A stretch of DNA of 53,192 bases from Planktothrix sp. FACHB-1365 (GCF_014697575.1 NZ_JACJSC010000040.1:1-53192); one strand, 5' to 3'; shown: positions 7,862 to 16,559, counted from the first letter of the stretch. A program made the numbers and translations. Notes: generated from the sequence alone by a model not told the origin.

Positions 7862-8347
7862 ATGACAGTAGTTAGCCAAGTTATTCTCAAAGCTGATGAT
7901 GAACTCCGTTATCCGAGTGTTGGTGAACTTAAAAGCATCAATGACTTTTTGAAAACGGGTGAACAGCGCGTGCGGATTGCTTCCACACTGGCTGATAATG
8001 AAAAAAAGATTGTAGATCGTGCCAGTAACCAACTGTGGAAAAAACGCCCTGACTTTATTGCCCCCGGTGGTAATGCGTCAGGTTCACGGGAACGGTCTTT
8101 ATGCTTGCGGGATTATGGCTGGTATCTGCGCTTAATTACCTATGGGATTCTGTCTGGTGACAAAGATCCCATTGAAAGCATTGGTTTGGTGGGGGTCAAA
8201 GAAATGTATAACTCTTTAGGCGTTCCCATGCCCGGAATGGTAGAAGCCATTGTTTGTCTCAAAGAAGCGTCTCTGGCGTTACTCGATGACGAAGATGCTA
8301 AAGAAGCAGCCCCTTACTTTGACTTTATCATTCAAGCCATGTCCTAA
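7862..8347 (+). CDS. apcD: Allophycocyanin alpha-B subunit ApcD
   Basis: ApcD is a terminal energy emitter of the phycobilisome core. It replaces one alpha subunit in a core trimer and passes excitation to the photosystems; it is implicated in state transitions and photosystem I transfer. The 161-residue length is standard. The chromophore-binding Cys is C81 in [19 protein letters not shown], and N71 in PGGNASG marks the alpha-type core. ApcD rather than ApcA is indicated by [46 protein letters not shown] and the ending [17 protein letters not shown] differs from the GNAYGQ form remembered for relatives. It is monocistronic with its own terminator, and a HEAT-phosphatase gene converges on it. 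Confidence 0.94.
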   Translation: MTVVSQVILKADDELRYPSVGELKSINDFLKTGEQRVRIASTLADNEKKIVDRASNQLWKKRPDFIAPGGNASGSRERSLCLRDYGWYLRLITYGILSGDKDPIESIGLVGVKEMYNSLGVPMPGMVEAIVCLKEASLALLDDEDAKEAAPYFDFIIQAMS

Positions 8348-8370
8348 TTTTGAACATGGGTTTCAACTGT

Positions 8371-8410
8371 CTGTGAAGACGTACCTGGCGTGCGTCTCCA
8401 CAGATTTTTT
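8371..8410 (+). terminator. apcD terminator
   Basis: CTGTGaAGACG and CGTCTcCACAG form a 10-bp stem with one A/C mismatch around an 11-base loop, followed by ATTTTTT, 23 bases after the apcD stop. Confidence 0.8.
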
Positions 8411-8422
8411 GTAGCAGAGAAT

Positions 8423-8498
8423 AGGGAACAGGGAACAGGGAACAGGAGGAAATAGGAAATAGGAAATAGGGAATAGGAAATAGGAAATAGGGAATAGA
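8423..8498. repeat. Heptamer tandem repeats, GGGAACA and GGAAATA types
   Basis: About three GGGAACA-like units run into degenerate GGAAATA / GGGAATA units, all with 7-base periodicity. This is the first of two short tandem repeat blocks filling the 330-base gap between apcD and the HEAT-phosphatase gene. Confidence 0.85.
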
Positions 8499-8599
8499 AA
8501 AAAGTTATTAGCCACCCGATCAAGTATTTGTAGCAAATATTAAAGGATGGAATATCAGAAACTAATAGCCCAAAGCTAAACGATAAATTGTTTTCCCCC

Positions 8600-8659
8600 A
8601 TTCGTAATTCGTAATTCGTAATTCGTAATTCGTAATTCGTAATTCGTAATTCGTAATTC
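8600..8659. repeat. Heptamer tandem repeat (ATTCGTA)8
   Basis: Eight perfect tandem copies of ATTCGTA at 8600-8655 plus a partial copy, ending about 18 bases from the stop of the HEAT-phosphatase gene. An apparent minus-strand ORF here is a by-product of the repeat. Confidence 0.95.
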
Positions 8660-8677
8660 CCTATTCCCTCAAGCATT

Positions 8678-10282
8678 TCAAAAAGAACGACGATAATTGC
8701 GTAGCGCTTGAATTAATCGTCCCCCTCGTTTTAGGGCAATATCCGCTAATTCTACAATCCATTGATTGGGCATCGCTTGAGGCTGAATTGTTAAGATATA
8801 GTTGAGGGCTTCTTCTTCTTTTCCTATCCCTAAACGATAGGCATAAAGGATAAATGCGATCGCCGTTGAACGACTAATTCCCCCTTGACAATGAATTAAT
8901 AAATCTCCTTCATTGGCTTGAACCGATTTCATAAAATGCAAAGCTTCTAAAATATGTTTAAGACTTGGTAAAATATATTCAGGATCATGATAAGGCGTAT
9001 CAATATCATCAAATTCTAATCGCCATCGAGTCGGAACTTGATCAAACCCTTCAGGCAGTTCACTACCGGGACTACCAATAGAAATTAAATAGCTAATCTT
9101 AGCGCCTTGAAAGTGTTCTAAAATATAGTTTTTAGCTTCGGCCCTAGAGGAAATCCAAAGTTTAGGTAAATGGGAATAAGGCGAAACAATATTAGGATTA
9201 AATAAGGTTGTTAAAAATGTTGTTGATTCTGAAGAATCTAATTTATCTAAAGCTGTTTCTGCCCAAGATCGCACATAAACATCCGTATCATTTAAAGCGG
9301 TTTTTAATCCATTAATGGTTGAAGGGGTATTCATCGATTGAATGGTTTCAACCACTTTTGCCCGAACAAAAGGATCGGGATCATGAATTTTTTTCAAAAG
9401 TTTATTAATTACAAATTCATTACCAATGCGTCCCAACACTTCAACGACACGAGTTCTGACATCGGCGTTATTATGATTGAGGGCTTGTAAGAGTACCTTA
9501 ATGGCAAAGGAATCATTAATCATTTCCAATCCATAAACGGCATTGGTATAAACATAAAATTCAGCATCATCAAGGGCATTTTTTAACCCTGTAATTGCCG
9601 ATACTCCTCCTAAAAATCCTAAAGCCGTTGCGGCTCGACCTCGAACATAATGATCGGGATCGGAAGCTAAAATTTCTCTTAATTTTGTGATTGCTAAACG
9701 ATTTTTAATTTTACCTAATGCCGCCGCCGCTCGCCAACGAACTTGGCTATCTTCATGATTAAGAGCAAGAATTAATCCCCGAATAGCTCGATCACTGGCA
9801 ATTTGTCCTAATCCCCAAGTTGCCCAAAGGCGAGTTTTTTGTAAGGGATCTTTTAATGCTTTTAATAATAAAGGTTCGGCGGCTTGACCGATTTGAGTAA
9901 TCGCCCAAGCTGACCAAGCATTAACAGGTTCATTGGGATGATGTAATCCTTTAAAAAACCAAGGAAGTAATAAAGGTGAACGAGTTTGCGCTAATAAACG
10001 AATTTTAAAAGCCAGGGGAAGATTTAATGGCATGACCAGAGAAAAGGCTTTATTTTGAAATTCAGGTTTAACAGTTTTTGTTAACAATGTTCCTTGAATA
10101 ACATTTAATTTTAAAGCCAAACTCACCACTCGTAGGGTCAAGTCTTCGGACTCAACTTCTTTCAACACTTTTGCAAGAAAATCAAAGGTTAATGCCCCTC
10201 GCAAATAGTCTTGTTTGAGTTGTTCATCACTCAACTGATGCAGCCGTCTTTTCAGTGTTTCAACATCGTAGAAATTAGTCAT
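8678..10282 (-). CDS. HEAT-repeat / dual-specificity phosphatase fusion protein
   Basis: The 534 residues join two modules. Residues about 100-345 are tandem HEAT repeats of the phycobilin-lyase-like type (WRAAAALGKIKNRLAITKL, VRGRAATALGFLGGVSAI, VRTRVVEVLGRIG, VRAKVVETIQ). Residues about 370-534 form a cysteine phosphatase domain with the P-loop HCQGGISRS: nucleophile C465, phosphate-binding R471 (CX5R). D428 in DDIDTP is a plausible general acid. A catalytic, cytosolic phosphoprotein or phosphoester phosphatase guided by a HEAT scaffold is inferred. No HEAT-phosphatase partner gene is adjacent; it converges on apcD. HEAT repeats of this type act in bilin attachment in CpcE/F and relatives, so a phycobilisome link is possible but unproven. 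Confidence 0.85.
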   Translation of the reverse strand: MTNFYDVETLKRRLHQLSDEQLKQDYLRGALTFDFLAKVLKEVESEDLTLRVVSLALKLNVIQGTLLTKTVKPEFQNKAFSLVMPLNLPLAFKIRLLAQTRSPLLLPWFFKGLHHPNEPVNAWSAWAITQIGQAAEPLLLKALKDPLQKTRLWATWGLGQIASDRAIRGLILALNHEDSQVRWRAAAALGKIKNRLAITKLREILASDPDHYVRGRAATALGFLGGVSAITGLKNALDDAEFYVYTNAVYGLEMINDSFAIKVLLQALNHNNADVRTRVVEVLGRIGNEFVINKLLKKIHDPDPFVRAKVVETIQSMNTPSTINGLKTALNDTDVYVRSWAETALDKLDSSESTTFLTTLFNPNIVSPYSHLPKLWISSRAEAKNYILEHFQGAKISYLISIGSPGSELPEGFDQVPTRWRLEFDDIDTPYHDPEYILPSLKHILEALHFMKSVQANEGDLLIHCQGGISRSTAIAFILYAYRLGIGKEEEALNYILTIQPQAMPNQWIVELADIALKRGGRLIQALRNYRRSF

Positions 10283-10323
10283 TAAATTGGGTAAGACCAG
10301 AGAAAGCCGGAAAAAAAGGGGAG

Positions 10324-10491
10324 TTAGGGAGAATGGGCAACAAGAGGACAGAGTTGAGGCTGTTCAGGAAATTGATCCCGTTCAACTAAGGTAACACGAG
10401 CAAAATGATCGGCTAATATTCTAGCAGTGAATAATCCTGCCATACTCCCCCCCATGACTAAAGCATGATCACCGATGTAATTGGAAGACAT
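10324..10491 (-). pseudogene. N-terminal remnant of an FAD-dependent monooxygenase
   Basis: Translation from the ATG at 10491 (GAGGAG seven bases upstream) gives 55 residues: the Rossmann dinucleotide-binding start HALVMGGSMAGLFTARIL, then ADHFARVTLVERDQFPEQPQ, then a short unrelated tail CPLVAHSP and a stop. Enzymes with this start are normally several hundred residues long, so all of the substrate domain is missing. Nothing downstream continues the protein; the next gene starts 41 bases away. The good RBS and intact N-terminus suggest recent 3' deletion. It could still yield a short peptide. Confidence 0.75.
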
Positions 10492-10622
10492 GAATGAACT
10501 CCTCAAATCTATTCGCAATTGATGGTTAAATATGAAAGGGAAGAACAGGAGAGGATTAGAACTCATTCATCCCCAAACCTGCTAACCTGTAACCTATAGC
10601 CCTTATATAGCGTAAGTCTATT

Positions 10623-11756
10623 ATGGCGATTATTTCTTCCAAAAAGCAGTCCCCTGAACCTGAACCCTCGGATAAGTTCTCTGGGTTGACGACTCCAGCA
10701 GCTAAAAAATCCAGAAAATCTAAGACTCAGGAACCGATGGATGAGTTGGATTATTTATTAGAAGCAGAAGCAACACCCCAGGAAGAAATTAATCGTCAAC
10801 AGGATGAAAAAATTCGTCCCCATCGGTTAGAAGATTATATTGGACAAAAGGATTTAAAAGATGTTTTATCCATTGCGATCGCGGCTGCTAAATCTCGTCA
10901 GGAACCGTTAGATCATTTATTATTATATGGCCCTCCGGGTTTAGGAAAAACCACTATGTCGCTGATTTTAGCGTCGGAAATGGGGGTAACGTGTAAAATT
11001 ACAACGGCTCCGGCGTTAGAAAAACCCCGTGATATTGCGGGATTATTAGTCAGTTTAAAGCCGGGAGAAGTGTTATTTATTGATGAAATTCATCGCTTAT
11101 CAAAAGTCGCAGAAGAAATTTTATATCCGGCGATGGAAGATTGCCGATTAGATATTACTATTGGTCAAGGGCGATCGGCAAAAACTCGCAGTATTCCCCT
11201 CAAACCCTTTACCATTGTGGGTGCAACAACGCGGGTGGGTTCTTTAACCGCTCCGTTACGCGATCGCTTTGGAATTATTCAACGATTACGCTTTTATGAA
11301 ATTGATGAATTAAGTTTAATTGTACAACGCACTGCCAAATTATTAAATACTCCCATTACCCCAGAAGGAGCGATCGAAATTGCTCAACGTGCGAGGGGAA
11401 CGCCTCGAATTGCAAATCGGTTATTACGTCGAGTTCGAGATTATGTTCAAGTCAAAAGTACGGGAGAAATTAATGCGGAAATTGCTAATATTGCCTTAGA
11501 AGTTTTTAATGTTGATCCGATGGGATTAGATTGGACAGATCGCAATATGTTAAGTGCGATGATTGAAAACTTTAAAGGCGGGCCAGTGGGATTAGAAACA
11601 ATGGCGGCAATTACGGGGGAAGATACCCAAACTATTGAGGAAGTTTATGAACCTTATTTAATGCAAATTGGGTTTATTCAACGCACAAACCGGGGTCGTG
11701 TGGCGACACCTGCGGCGTGGAAACATTTAGGATTTGATCATCCTGAAAATCGTTAA
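10623..11756 (+). CDS. ruvB: Holliday junction branch-migration ATPase RuvB
   Basis: RuvB is the hexameric AAA+ motor that drives branch migration of Holliday junctions with RuvA. Walker A is GPPGLGKTT (residues 103-111), Walker B is LFIDEIHRL, sensor 1 is [18 protein letters not shown] with the arginine finger region, and the C-terminal winged helix ends [13 protein letters not shown]. The first 60 residues are a charged, low-complexity extension common in cyanobacterial RuvB, giving 377 residues against about 335 in E. coli. It is monocistronic; ruvA and ruvC are not in the window. The truncated oxidoreductase diverges upstream and an unknown secreted-protein gene converges 9 bases downstream. 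Confidence 0.96.
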   Translation: MAIISSKKQSPEPEPSDKFSGLTTPAAKKSRKSKTQEPMDELDYLLEAEATPQEEINRQQDEKIRPHRLEDYIGQKDLKDVLSIAIAAAKSRQEPLDHLLLYGPPGLGKTTMSLILASEMGVTCKITTAPALEKPRDIAGLLVSLKPGEVLFIDEIHRLSKVAEEILYPAMEDCRLDITIGQGRSAKTRSIPLKPFTIVGATTRVGSLTAPLRDRFGIIQRLRFYEIDELSLIVQRTAKLLNTPITPEGAIEIAQRARGTPRIANRLLRRVRDYVQVKSTGEINAEIANIALEVFNVDPMGLDWTDRNMLSAMIENFKGGPVGLETMAAITGEDTQTIEEVYEPYLMQIGFIQRTNRGRVATPAAWKHLGFDHPENR

Positions 11757-11765
11757 AGTTAAAGT

Positions 11766-12182
11766 TTACAATTCCCCTTGTAATCCTTTATAAAATAGCT
11801 TGTCATTGGGCCCTAAAGAAGCATCAGGATTTTTTGCTGCTTTAGCTCGGTCTGCTTGATCATTTAACTTTTTATGAGCAATGTTTCTAGCATCTTCAAT
11901 AGCTTCGTTTCTTTTTTCAGTTTTACCGACTACCTTTTTAGTGGTATCGAGTTGATCAAACACTTTTTCGGAGGCATTTTTAGCCGCATCCGAGGCTTTT
12001 TGTAAATCTAAATTCTCAGTATTTCCCCCTTGGACATGATAAAAGTCGGCTTCTGGAGTAAGTGATTTAGCAAAAACAGGAGTCATCAATATTCCCCATC
12101 CTACCCCTATTAATCCTGTTAAAATAAGAGTGATCGCCCATTGGAAACTCACTTGCTTTAAGTGAAGAATTAAACGCTGCAT
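11766..12182 (-). CDS. Small exported helical protein of unknown function
   Basis: A 138-residue protein. Residues about 13-38 form a hydrophobic segment ending PVFA-K, a good signal peptidase I site. The mature part is highly charged and Ala/Lys/Asp-rich (KASDAAKNASEKVFDQLDTTKK, then EAIEDARNIAHKKLNDQADRAKAA), predicted helical or coiled coil, and ends DKLFYKGLQGEL. A periplasmic or thylakoid-lumen location is likely. The family was not recognised. It converges on ruvB with a 9-base gap. No Cys is present, so it is not a lipoprotein. Confidence 0.65.
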   Translation of the reverse strand: MQRLILHLKQVSFQWAITLILTGLIGVGWGILMTPVFAKSLTPEADFYHVQGGNTENLDLQKASDAAKNASEKVFDQLDTTKKVVGKTEKRNEAIEDARNIAHKKLNDQADRAKAAKNPDASLGPNDKLFYKGLQGEL

Positions 12183-12504
12183 AATTACCTTTTAATGAGT
12201 TAGCCCCAAACTGGAATCGAAATCAATTCCTTCCTGTTTTAATAGCGTGAAATTAAAGGGTTCAATTGTCATCTATCTAGGGTTATAAGCTGAAACGTAG
12301 GAGTTGTAATCCTTAAACGGGTGCATAAAATAAACAGAAGCATTTCCCCTATCCCCTTTTCGGCGGGGAATTTTATCAAAAATTGATATAAGCGGGATTT
12401 TTTGTAAAGATTCCATGAAATCGATGAATCACTCCGCTCCTTCCCGGATGGATATGCAAACATAATTAGTAAATTCACCGATTGTTATACCAGGGGACAA
12501 AAGT

Positions 12505-12545
12505 CCGTGAAATCACACCTTTGTGGAATCACGGAGTTTTTTTCT
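12505..12545 (+). terminator. Plus-strand intrinsic terminator without an obvious upstream gene
   Basis: CCGTGA (12505-12510) and TCACGG (12529-12534) pair, with an inner CACA/TGTG stem, followed by AGTTTTTTTCTTTTTT. The nearest upstream plus-strand gene is ruvB, 750 bases away across an opposing gene. The 12183-12646 gap contains no ORF; it also has a CCCC/GGGG hairpin near 12354-12370. The terminator may end a short RNA, act as an attenuator for the downstream kinase, or stop read-through. Confidence 0.7.
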
Positions 12546-12646
12546 TTTTTAGGGGACAATTTTTTAAGGCTGTACAGTTGTAAGGGTAGACGCAGATTCA
12601 AGGCAATTCACGATATCATAGTCACAATTAAGATAAGGGTTGAATT

Positions 12647-14026
12647 ATGACTGCGATCATTGCCCTACTCGCTGATGAGACTCAGCAAGAAAAGCTCGTG
12701 AATTTTATAACTCAACACGAGAATGTCCTATCCCATTACCGCCTCATGGGTTTAGACAATCTTGCAGGTGCTTTAAAACAGAGGACATGGTTAAGGATTG
12801 AGACAGTGTTACCTCTGCGACAAGCAGGGGATATGGTCATCGCCTCAAAAATAATTGCAGGGGAAGAGATTGCTGCGGTTATTTATTTAGTAGAACCCAC
12901 CCAAACGACTTTTTCTGAGTTACCGCTTTTAACATTACTCCGAGTTTGCAATATCTACAATATTCCGATTGCGAGTAATATTGGAACCGCAGAAGCAATT
13001 ATTGTTCAACTGCGCCGAACTCGTTCTGCGTATTTAATTTTTAATCCTGTTTCAGGGGTAGGAAATGCTAATCAAGATTTATTATTAATTCGACAATTAT
13101 TAGAACCTTATTTTCATTTAAAAGTTCACTTAACAACACCGGAAACTGATCCAACGGAATTAGCAAAAGAAGCGGTAGAACAACAAGTTGATTTAGTGAT
13201 TGCATCGGGGGGAGATGGGACGGTTTCGGCTGTAGCCGGAGCCGTGATTAATACGAATATTCCATTAGGAATTATCCCCAGAGGCACGGCTAATGCTTTT
13301 TCGGTGGCGTTAGGAATTCCGACGAATATTCAGGGGGCTTGTGAAGTGATTATTGCCGGATTAATCCGTACGATTGATGTGGCAAATTGTAATGGTTTAC
13401 CGATGATTTTATTAGCTGGAATTGGGTTTGAAGCCGAAACGGTGAGTAAAGCAGATCGAGAAACGAAAAAACGCTGGGGGCCGTTAGCTTATATTATGGC
13501 AGGATGGCAACAACTAAACGAACAAACAGACTTTGAAACGGAAATAGAAATTAATGGTGAAATCAATCAATGTGAAGCCGCCGCGATTACGGTTGCCAAT
13601 GTTGCTCCTGCTACTTCTGTTTTAGCACAAGGATTAGGTCAGGTGATTCCTGATGATGGATTGTTAGAAGTTTTAATGTATACCTCTCCTGTCGATAAAA
13701 TGCAAGCCTTGGCGGGAATGGTGCGTTTATTAGGGGCGGGTTTACTGAAAACAGAAATTCAACGAGATAATATGATTGCCTTTCGGACTCAACGCCTTAA
13801 AATTACAACTAATCCTCCTCAAAAAGTTGTTTTAGATGGGGAAATTATTGGCACAACACCGATAGAAGTAGAATGTGTTCCTAAAGGATTAAAAATTATG
13901 ACTCCTGCGATTTCTGCTGTACCAAATGTTGAAGAAGTTGCAACTTTGAATGAGGTTGAGATGGAAGTTAATGAAATAGAGAATAGCTTAGTGGAGATCC
14001 TCCCCCTTGAAAAGCCAGGGCTTTAA
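12647..14026 (+). CDS. Lipid (diacylglycerol-type) kinase with N-terminal methylglyoxal-synthase-like domain
   Basis: Residues about 130-425 form a DAGK/YegS-type lipid kinase: IFNPVSG (nucleotide loop start), VIASGGDGTVSAV (GGDGT at 188-192), IIPRGTANAF and VVLDGEIIGTTPIEV. This predicts phosphorylation of diacylglycerol or a related lipid at the membrane. Residues 1-125 align with methylglyoxal synthase (ALLADETQQEKLVNFI, VICNIYNIPIASNIGTAEAI-like end), but the catalytic AHD, TGTTG and GGDQQ motifs read ADE, GLDNL and AGDMV, so this domain should be non-catalytic and perhaps a sensor. The last residues (EILPLEKPGL) fall in a palindrome AAAGCC-AG-GGCTTT, suggesting a 3' end altered by an intergenic element. 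Start: ATG at 12647. Confidence 0.88.
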   Translation: MTAIIALLADETQQEKLVNFITQHENVLSHYRLMGLDNLAGALKQRTWLRIETVLPLRQAGDMVIASKIIAGEEIAAVIYLVEPTQTTFSELPLLTLLRVCNIYNIPIASNIGTAEAIIVQLRRTRSAYLIFNPVSGVGNANQDLLLIRQLLEPYFHLKVHLTTPETDPTELAKEAVEQQVDLVIASGGDGTVSAVAGAVINTNIPLGIIPRGTANAFSVALGIPTNIQGACEVIIAGLIRTIDVANCNGLPMILLAGIGFEAETVSKADRETKKRWGPLAYIMAGWQQLNEQTDFETEIEINGEINQCEAAAITVANVAPATSVLAQGLGQVIPDDGLLEVLMYTSPVDKMQALAGMVRLLGAGLLKTEIQRDNMIAFRTQRLKITTNPPQKVVLDGEIIGTTPIEVECVPKGLKIMTPAISAVPNVEEVATLNEVEMEVNEIENSLVEILPLEKPGL

Positions 14027-14141
14027 GAAATAAGCGATCGCCCTCTTTAACACAAATTACCATCAACCGAGAGTCTATCAAGTGATTCAAAGAGAAGTTC
14101 TTAAACTATTCCCTTGGTGGAAAATTTAAAGATAAGATAAT

Positions 14142-15308
14142 TTAAGGAGAATCATTGATTAATTCAACATTGACACAAAAGCGAATTCCTAATATTTCTT
14201 CAAAAGCAGATTCCAGATGAGGGATTTTATCTTGAATCATTTTGAGTAAGGTTCGACTGGTAACACCTACACGGGTACTTTCAGGGCTTAATTCAATTAA
14301 ACTTCCCTGCTGACGCAATAAAGTTTGGGTTCCTAATGGTCTAATTTGAGTTAAAACTTGATGCCAAATTTCATCTAAACTATCACAAGGAATAAACCCT
14401 AATTCTCCTGTATCTCCGTCTTCTTCAATATGAACTAAGCGACAATAACGGGCTTCAAACCCAAATTCTTTTAATTCTTTAAACAGTTCAGGAACCATCC
14501 CCGGTAAAGCCCAATATCGTCGAGGTATTTCAATTTCTAAACGAGCATAGGGTTTATCCGTTGTAAAATAAATTCCCAGGGGAACTCCTGCTTCTAATAA
14601 GGAGGTATCTACCGTATTTTCTTCCTCGGCGGTAATAGAATATTTGTCTAAACAGCTTTTGAATTGCTCAAATTTAGTTTCATATTCAAACAAGGAAAAC
14701 CCCACCATAATCACAGTATCACCTAACTGTAAGCAACGTTTTTGTTGGGCAACTCCTAAGCGATAACGAATTAGACTCATGGCGCTATGTCTTAAGGATT
14801 GTTCAGTATAAATACTATTTCCATTTAATCCATGAGATTCTAAACGAGATAAAATGCGGGTCATATCTCTTTGAATTGCAACTTTAAATTGAAACAGGTG
14901 ATCTCGTTCCTGTTGCAATTTTTGATAGTCTTGTTCTAGGTGATTTAATTTTTCTTCTGTATTTTTTAATTTTTGAGTTGCCGATTTTAATTGTTGGGAA
15001 AGGGTACTAATTTGGTGATGAGTTTCTTGACGTAGACGAAAATAATCGTGAATTAACCGGGCTGCATATTCAGGAGAATCAAATTCAAACCAATCACTTT
15101 GTAAGCGACGATAGGCAAACATTTCATGCAATTTTGTTTCATCTTTTTGAGGATCAGGAGTGCTAAAAACTTCAATGACTTTTAACGCATAGGGAATTTG
15201 ATCATTAAGAATTTGATTCCGGGTTAATACCTGCAAAGATCTTTCAATTTTAAATCGTTTTGTTCCTTCTGCTTGTAATAGATAGATATTGCTCTCTAAC
15301 TCTGTCAT
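14142..15308 (-). CDS. GIY-YIG/T5orf172-like, coiled-coil protein with DnaX C-terminal-like domain
   Basis: A 388-residue protein in four visible parts. Residues 6-90 resemble a T5orf172 GIY-YIG nuclease (IYLLQAEGTKRFKIERS, IPYALKVIEVF, DETKLHEMF, SDWFEF), but the usual KIGxT reads KIERS, so activity is doubtful. Residues 95-150 are a coiled coil. Residues about 150-305 are unrecognised (LGDTVIMVGFSLFEYETKFEQF). Residues 311-388 (IWHQVLTQIRPLGTQTLLRQQ, then GVTSRTLLKMIQDKIPHLESAF and VNVEL) resemble the remembered C-terminal domain of cyanobacterial DnaX. That would point to a replication or repair role. No partner gene is adjacent; promoter region is shared divergently with the ABC gene. Confidence 0.7.
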   Translation of the reverse strand: MTELESNIYLLQAEGTKRFKIERSLQVLTRNQILNDQIPYALKVIEVFSTPDPQKDETKLHEMFAYRRLQSDWFEFDSPEYAARLIHDYFRLRQETHHQISTLSQQLKSATQKLKNTEEKLNHLEQDYQKLQQERDHLFQFKVAIQRDMTRILSRLESHGLNGNSIYTEQSLRHSAMSLIRYRLGVAQQKRCLQLGDTVIMVGFSLFEYETKFEQFKSCLDKYSITAEEENTVDTSLLEAGVPLGIYFTTDKPYARLEIEIPRRYWALPGMVPELFKELKEFGFEARYCRLVHIEEDGDTGELGFIPCDSLDEIWHQVLTQIRPLGTQTLLRQQGSLIELSPESTRVGVTSRTLLKMIQDKIPHLESAFEEILGIRFCVNVELINDSP

Positions 15309-15625
15309 CTTAATTTAAACCTCATTTATGATCTGAATAGATGGCTTTTATTGTCAAAGGTTAGATTTAATTTTATCTCATTTCTAGGGTATTCAAAATT
15401 AGAATAAGTGTTGACAAAAGTTGAGTCTGGTTATCTGATGATCTGTATTGTTAACGAGATCATCAAACTCGATCAAGTCATCTAGCTACTAGGGCTAGGT
15501 CATGTTAAACTGCGGAACCAGAACGGGTAAACCAACAGTCATTGCGCTTATCAGCCGAAAATAGCTGTTCATGACTTCATTATAATAGATAAATTGCAGA
15601 TCAAAACTTTTGTTCAATATAAACC
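15309..15625. other. Intergenic region between divergent genes
   Basis: This 317-base gap separates the divergent coiled-coil and ABC ATPase genes. It contains TTGACA at 15411-15416 without a convincing -10 partner, and TATAAT at 15581-15586, 40 bases before the ABC start, without a convincing -35. No ORF or stable hairpin was seen. Confidence 0.5.
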
Positions 15626-16420
15626 ATGATTAAAACCCACTCTATTCATGTTACTTTTAATCAAAAGACGGCTTTAGAAAAACAAGCACTCAGGGATATT
15701 AATTTAACAATTCCTGAAGGTCAGTTTATTACTGTTATTGGGAGCAATGGGGCTGGTAAATCAACCTTATTGAATGTTTTAACGGGGGATATTCTTCCGA
15801 ATGCGGGTAAAGTTTGGATTAATGATCAAGAAGTAACCACTTGGTCAACATCAAAACGAGCGAAATTTGTAGCAAGAGTTTTTCAAAATCCCTTAGCCGG
15901 TTCCTGTGCGAATTTAACTGTTGAAGAAAATTTAGCGTTAGCCTATCGTCGAGGATGCTTTAGGGGGTTTCGTTCTGCTTTAAATCATCGCTTACGAGAG
16001 GAATTTCGCTGCCGTTTAGCACGGTTAAATTTAGGGTTAGAAAATCGTTTAGGCGATCGCATGGGATTATTATCTGGCGGTCAACGTCAAGCCGTAAGTT
16101 TATTAATGTCAACTTTAGCTTCCCATCAAGTTTTACTCCTCGATGAACATACAGCCGCCCTTGATCCTAAAACGGCGAATTATATTCTACAATTAACCCG
16201 TGAAATTGTGGCTGAAAACCGATTAACAACCTTAATGGTAACTCATAGTATGCGCCAAGCTTTAGATTTAGGCGATCGCACATTAATGTTACATGAAGGT
16301 CAAATTATTTTTGATATTTCTGGTTCAGAACGTCAGGGTTTAACCGTTACCGATTTACTGCATTTATTTGAAGAACAGCAACAGGAGTCTTTAACAGATG
16401 ATGCCCTTTTATTGGGATAA
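15626..16420 (+). CDS. ABC transporter ATP-binding protein (COG1101-like)
   Basis: A 264-residue ABC ATPase with all motifs: Walker A GSNGAGKST (39-47), Q-loop FQNP (Q87), signature LLSGGQRQ (149-155), Walker B VLLLDEHTAALD (D173, E174) and H-loop VTHS (H207). DEHTAALDPKTA and the long MGLLSGGQRQAVSLLMSTLAS segment resemble the COG1101 group, which in other genomes pairs with TrpX/YtxG-like substrate-binding protein and a permease; here no permease or binding protein is adjacent, so its partners must be encoded elsewhere. Cytosolic face of the inner membrane. The substrate cannot be named from the sequence. The RBS is poor. Confidence 0.88.
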   Translation: MIKTHSIHVTFNQKTALEKQALRDINLTIPEGQFITVIGSNGAGKSTLLNVLTGDILPNAGKVWINDQEVTTWSTSKRAKFVARVFQNPLAGSCANLTVEENLALAYRRGCFRGFRSALNHRLREEFRCRLARLNLGLENRLGDRMGLLSGGQRQAVSLLMSTLASHQVLLLDEHTAALDPKTANYILQLTREIVAENRLTTLMVTHSMRQALDLGDRTLMLHEGQIIFDISGSERQGLTVTDLLHLFEEQQQESLTDDALLLG

Positions 16421-16559
16421 ATTCATCTTTGTGATTAAAAATATGGTAAAATCCCAGAAGATATTTTTAAGGGGAACGATAGTTTTTAACCGCCACAGGG
16501 TTAAAGTTGCGATTCATCGGAAATTAAAATAGGATTCAATCATTATTAAGGATGAATTT

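Noticed and set aside
8344-8676. A minus-strand ORF of 110 codons over the heptamer repeats
   Set aside because: It is made of repeat translation (ELRITNYE units) with no family resemblance.
12269-12478. A minus-strand ORF of 69 codons in the gap before the kinase
   Set aside because: No family resemblance and composition like intergenic DNA.
14000-14060. Possible transposon end at the kinase 3' terminus (AAAGCC-AG-GGCTTT)
   Set aside because: Only a short palindrome is seen, with no transposase fragment or matching second end.
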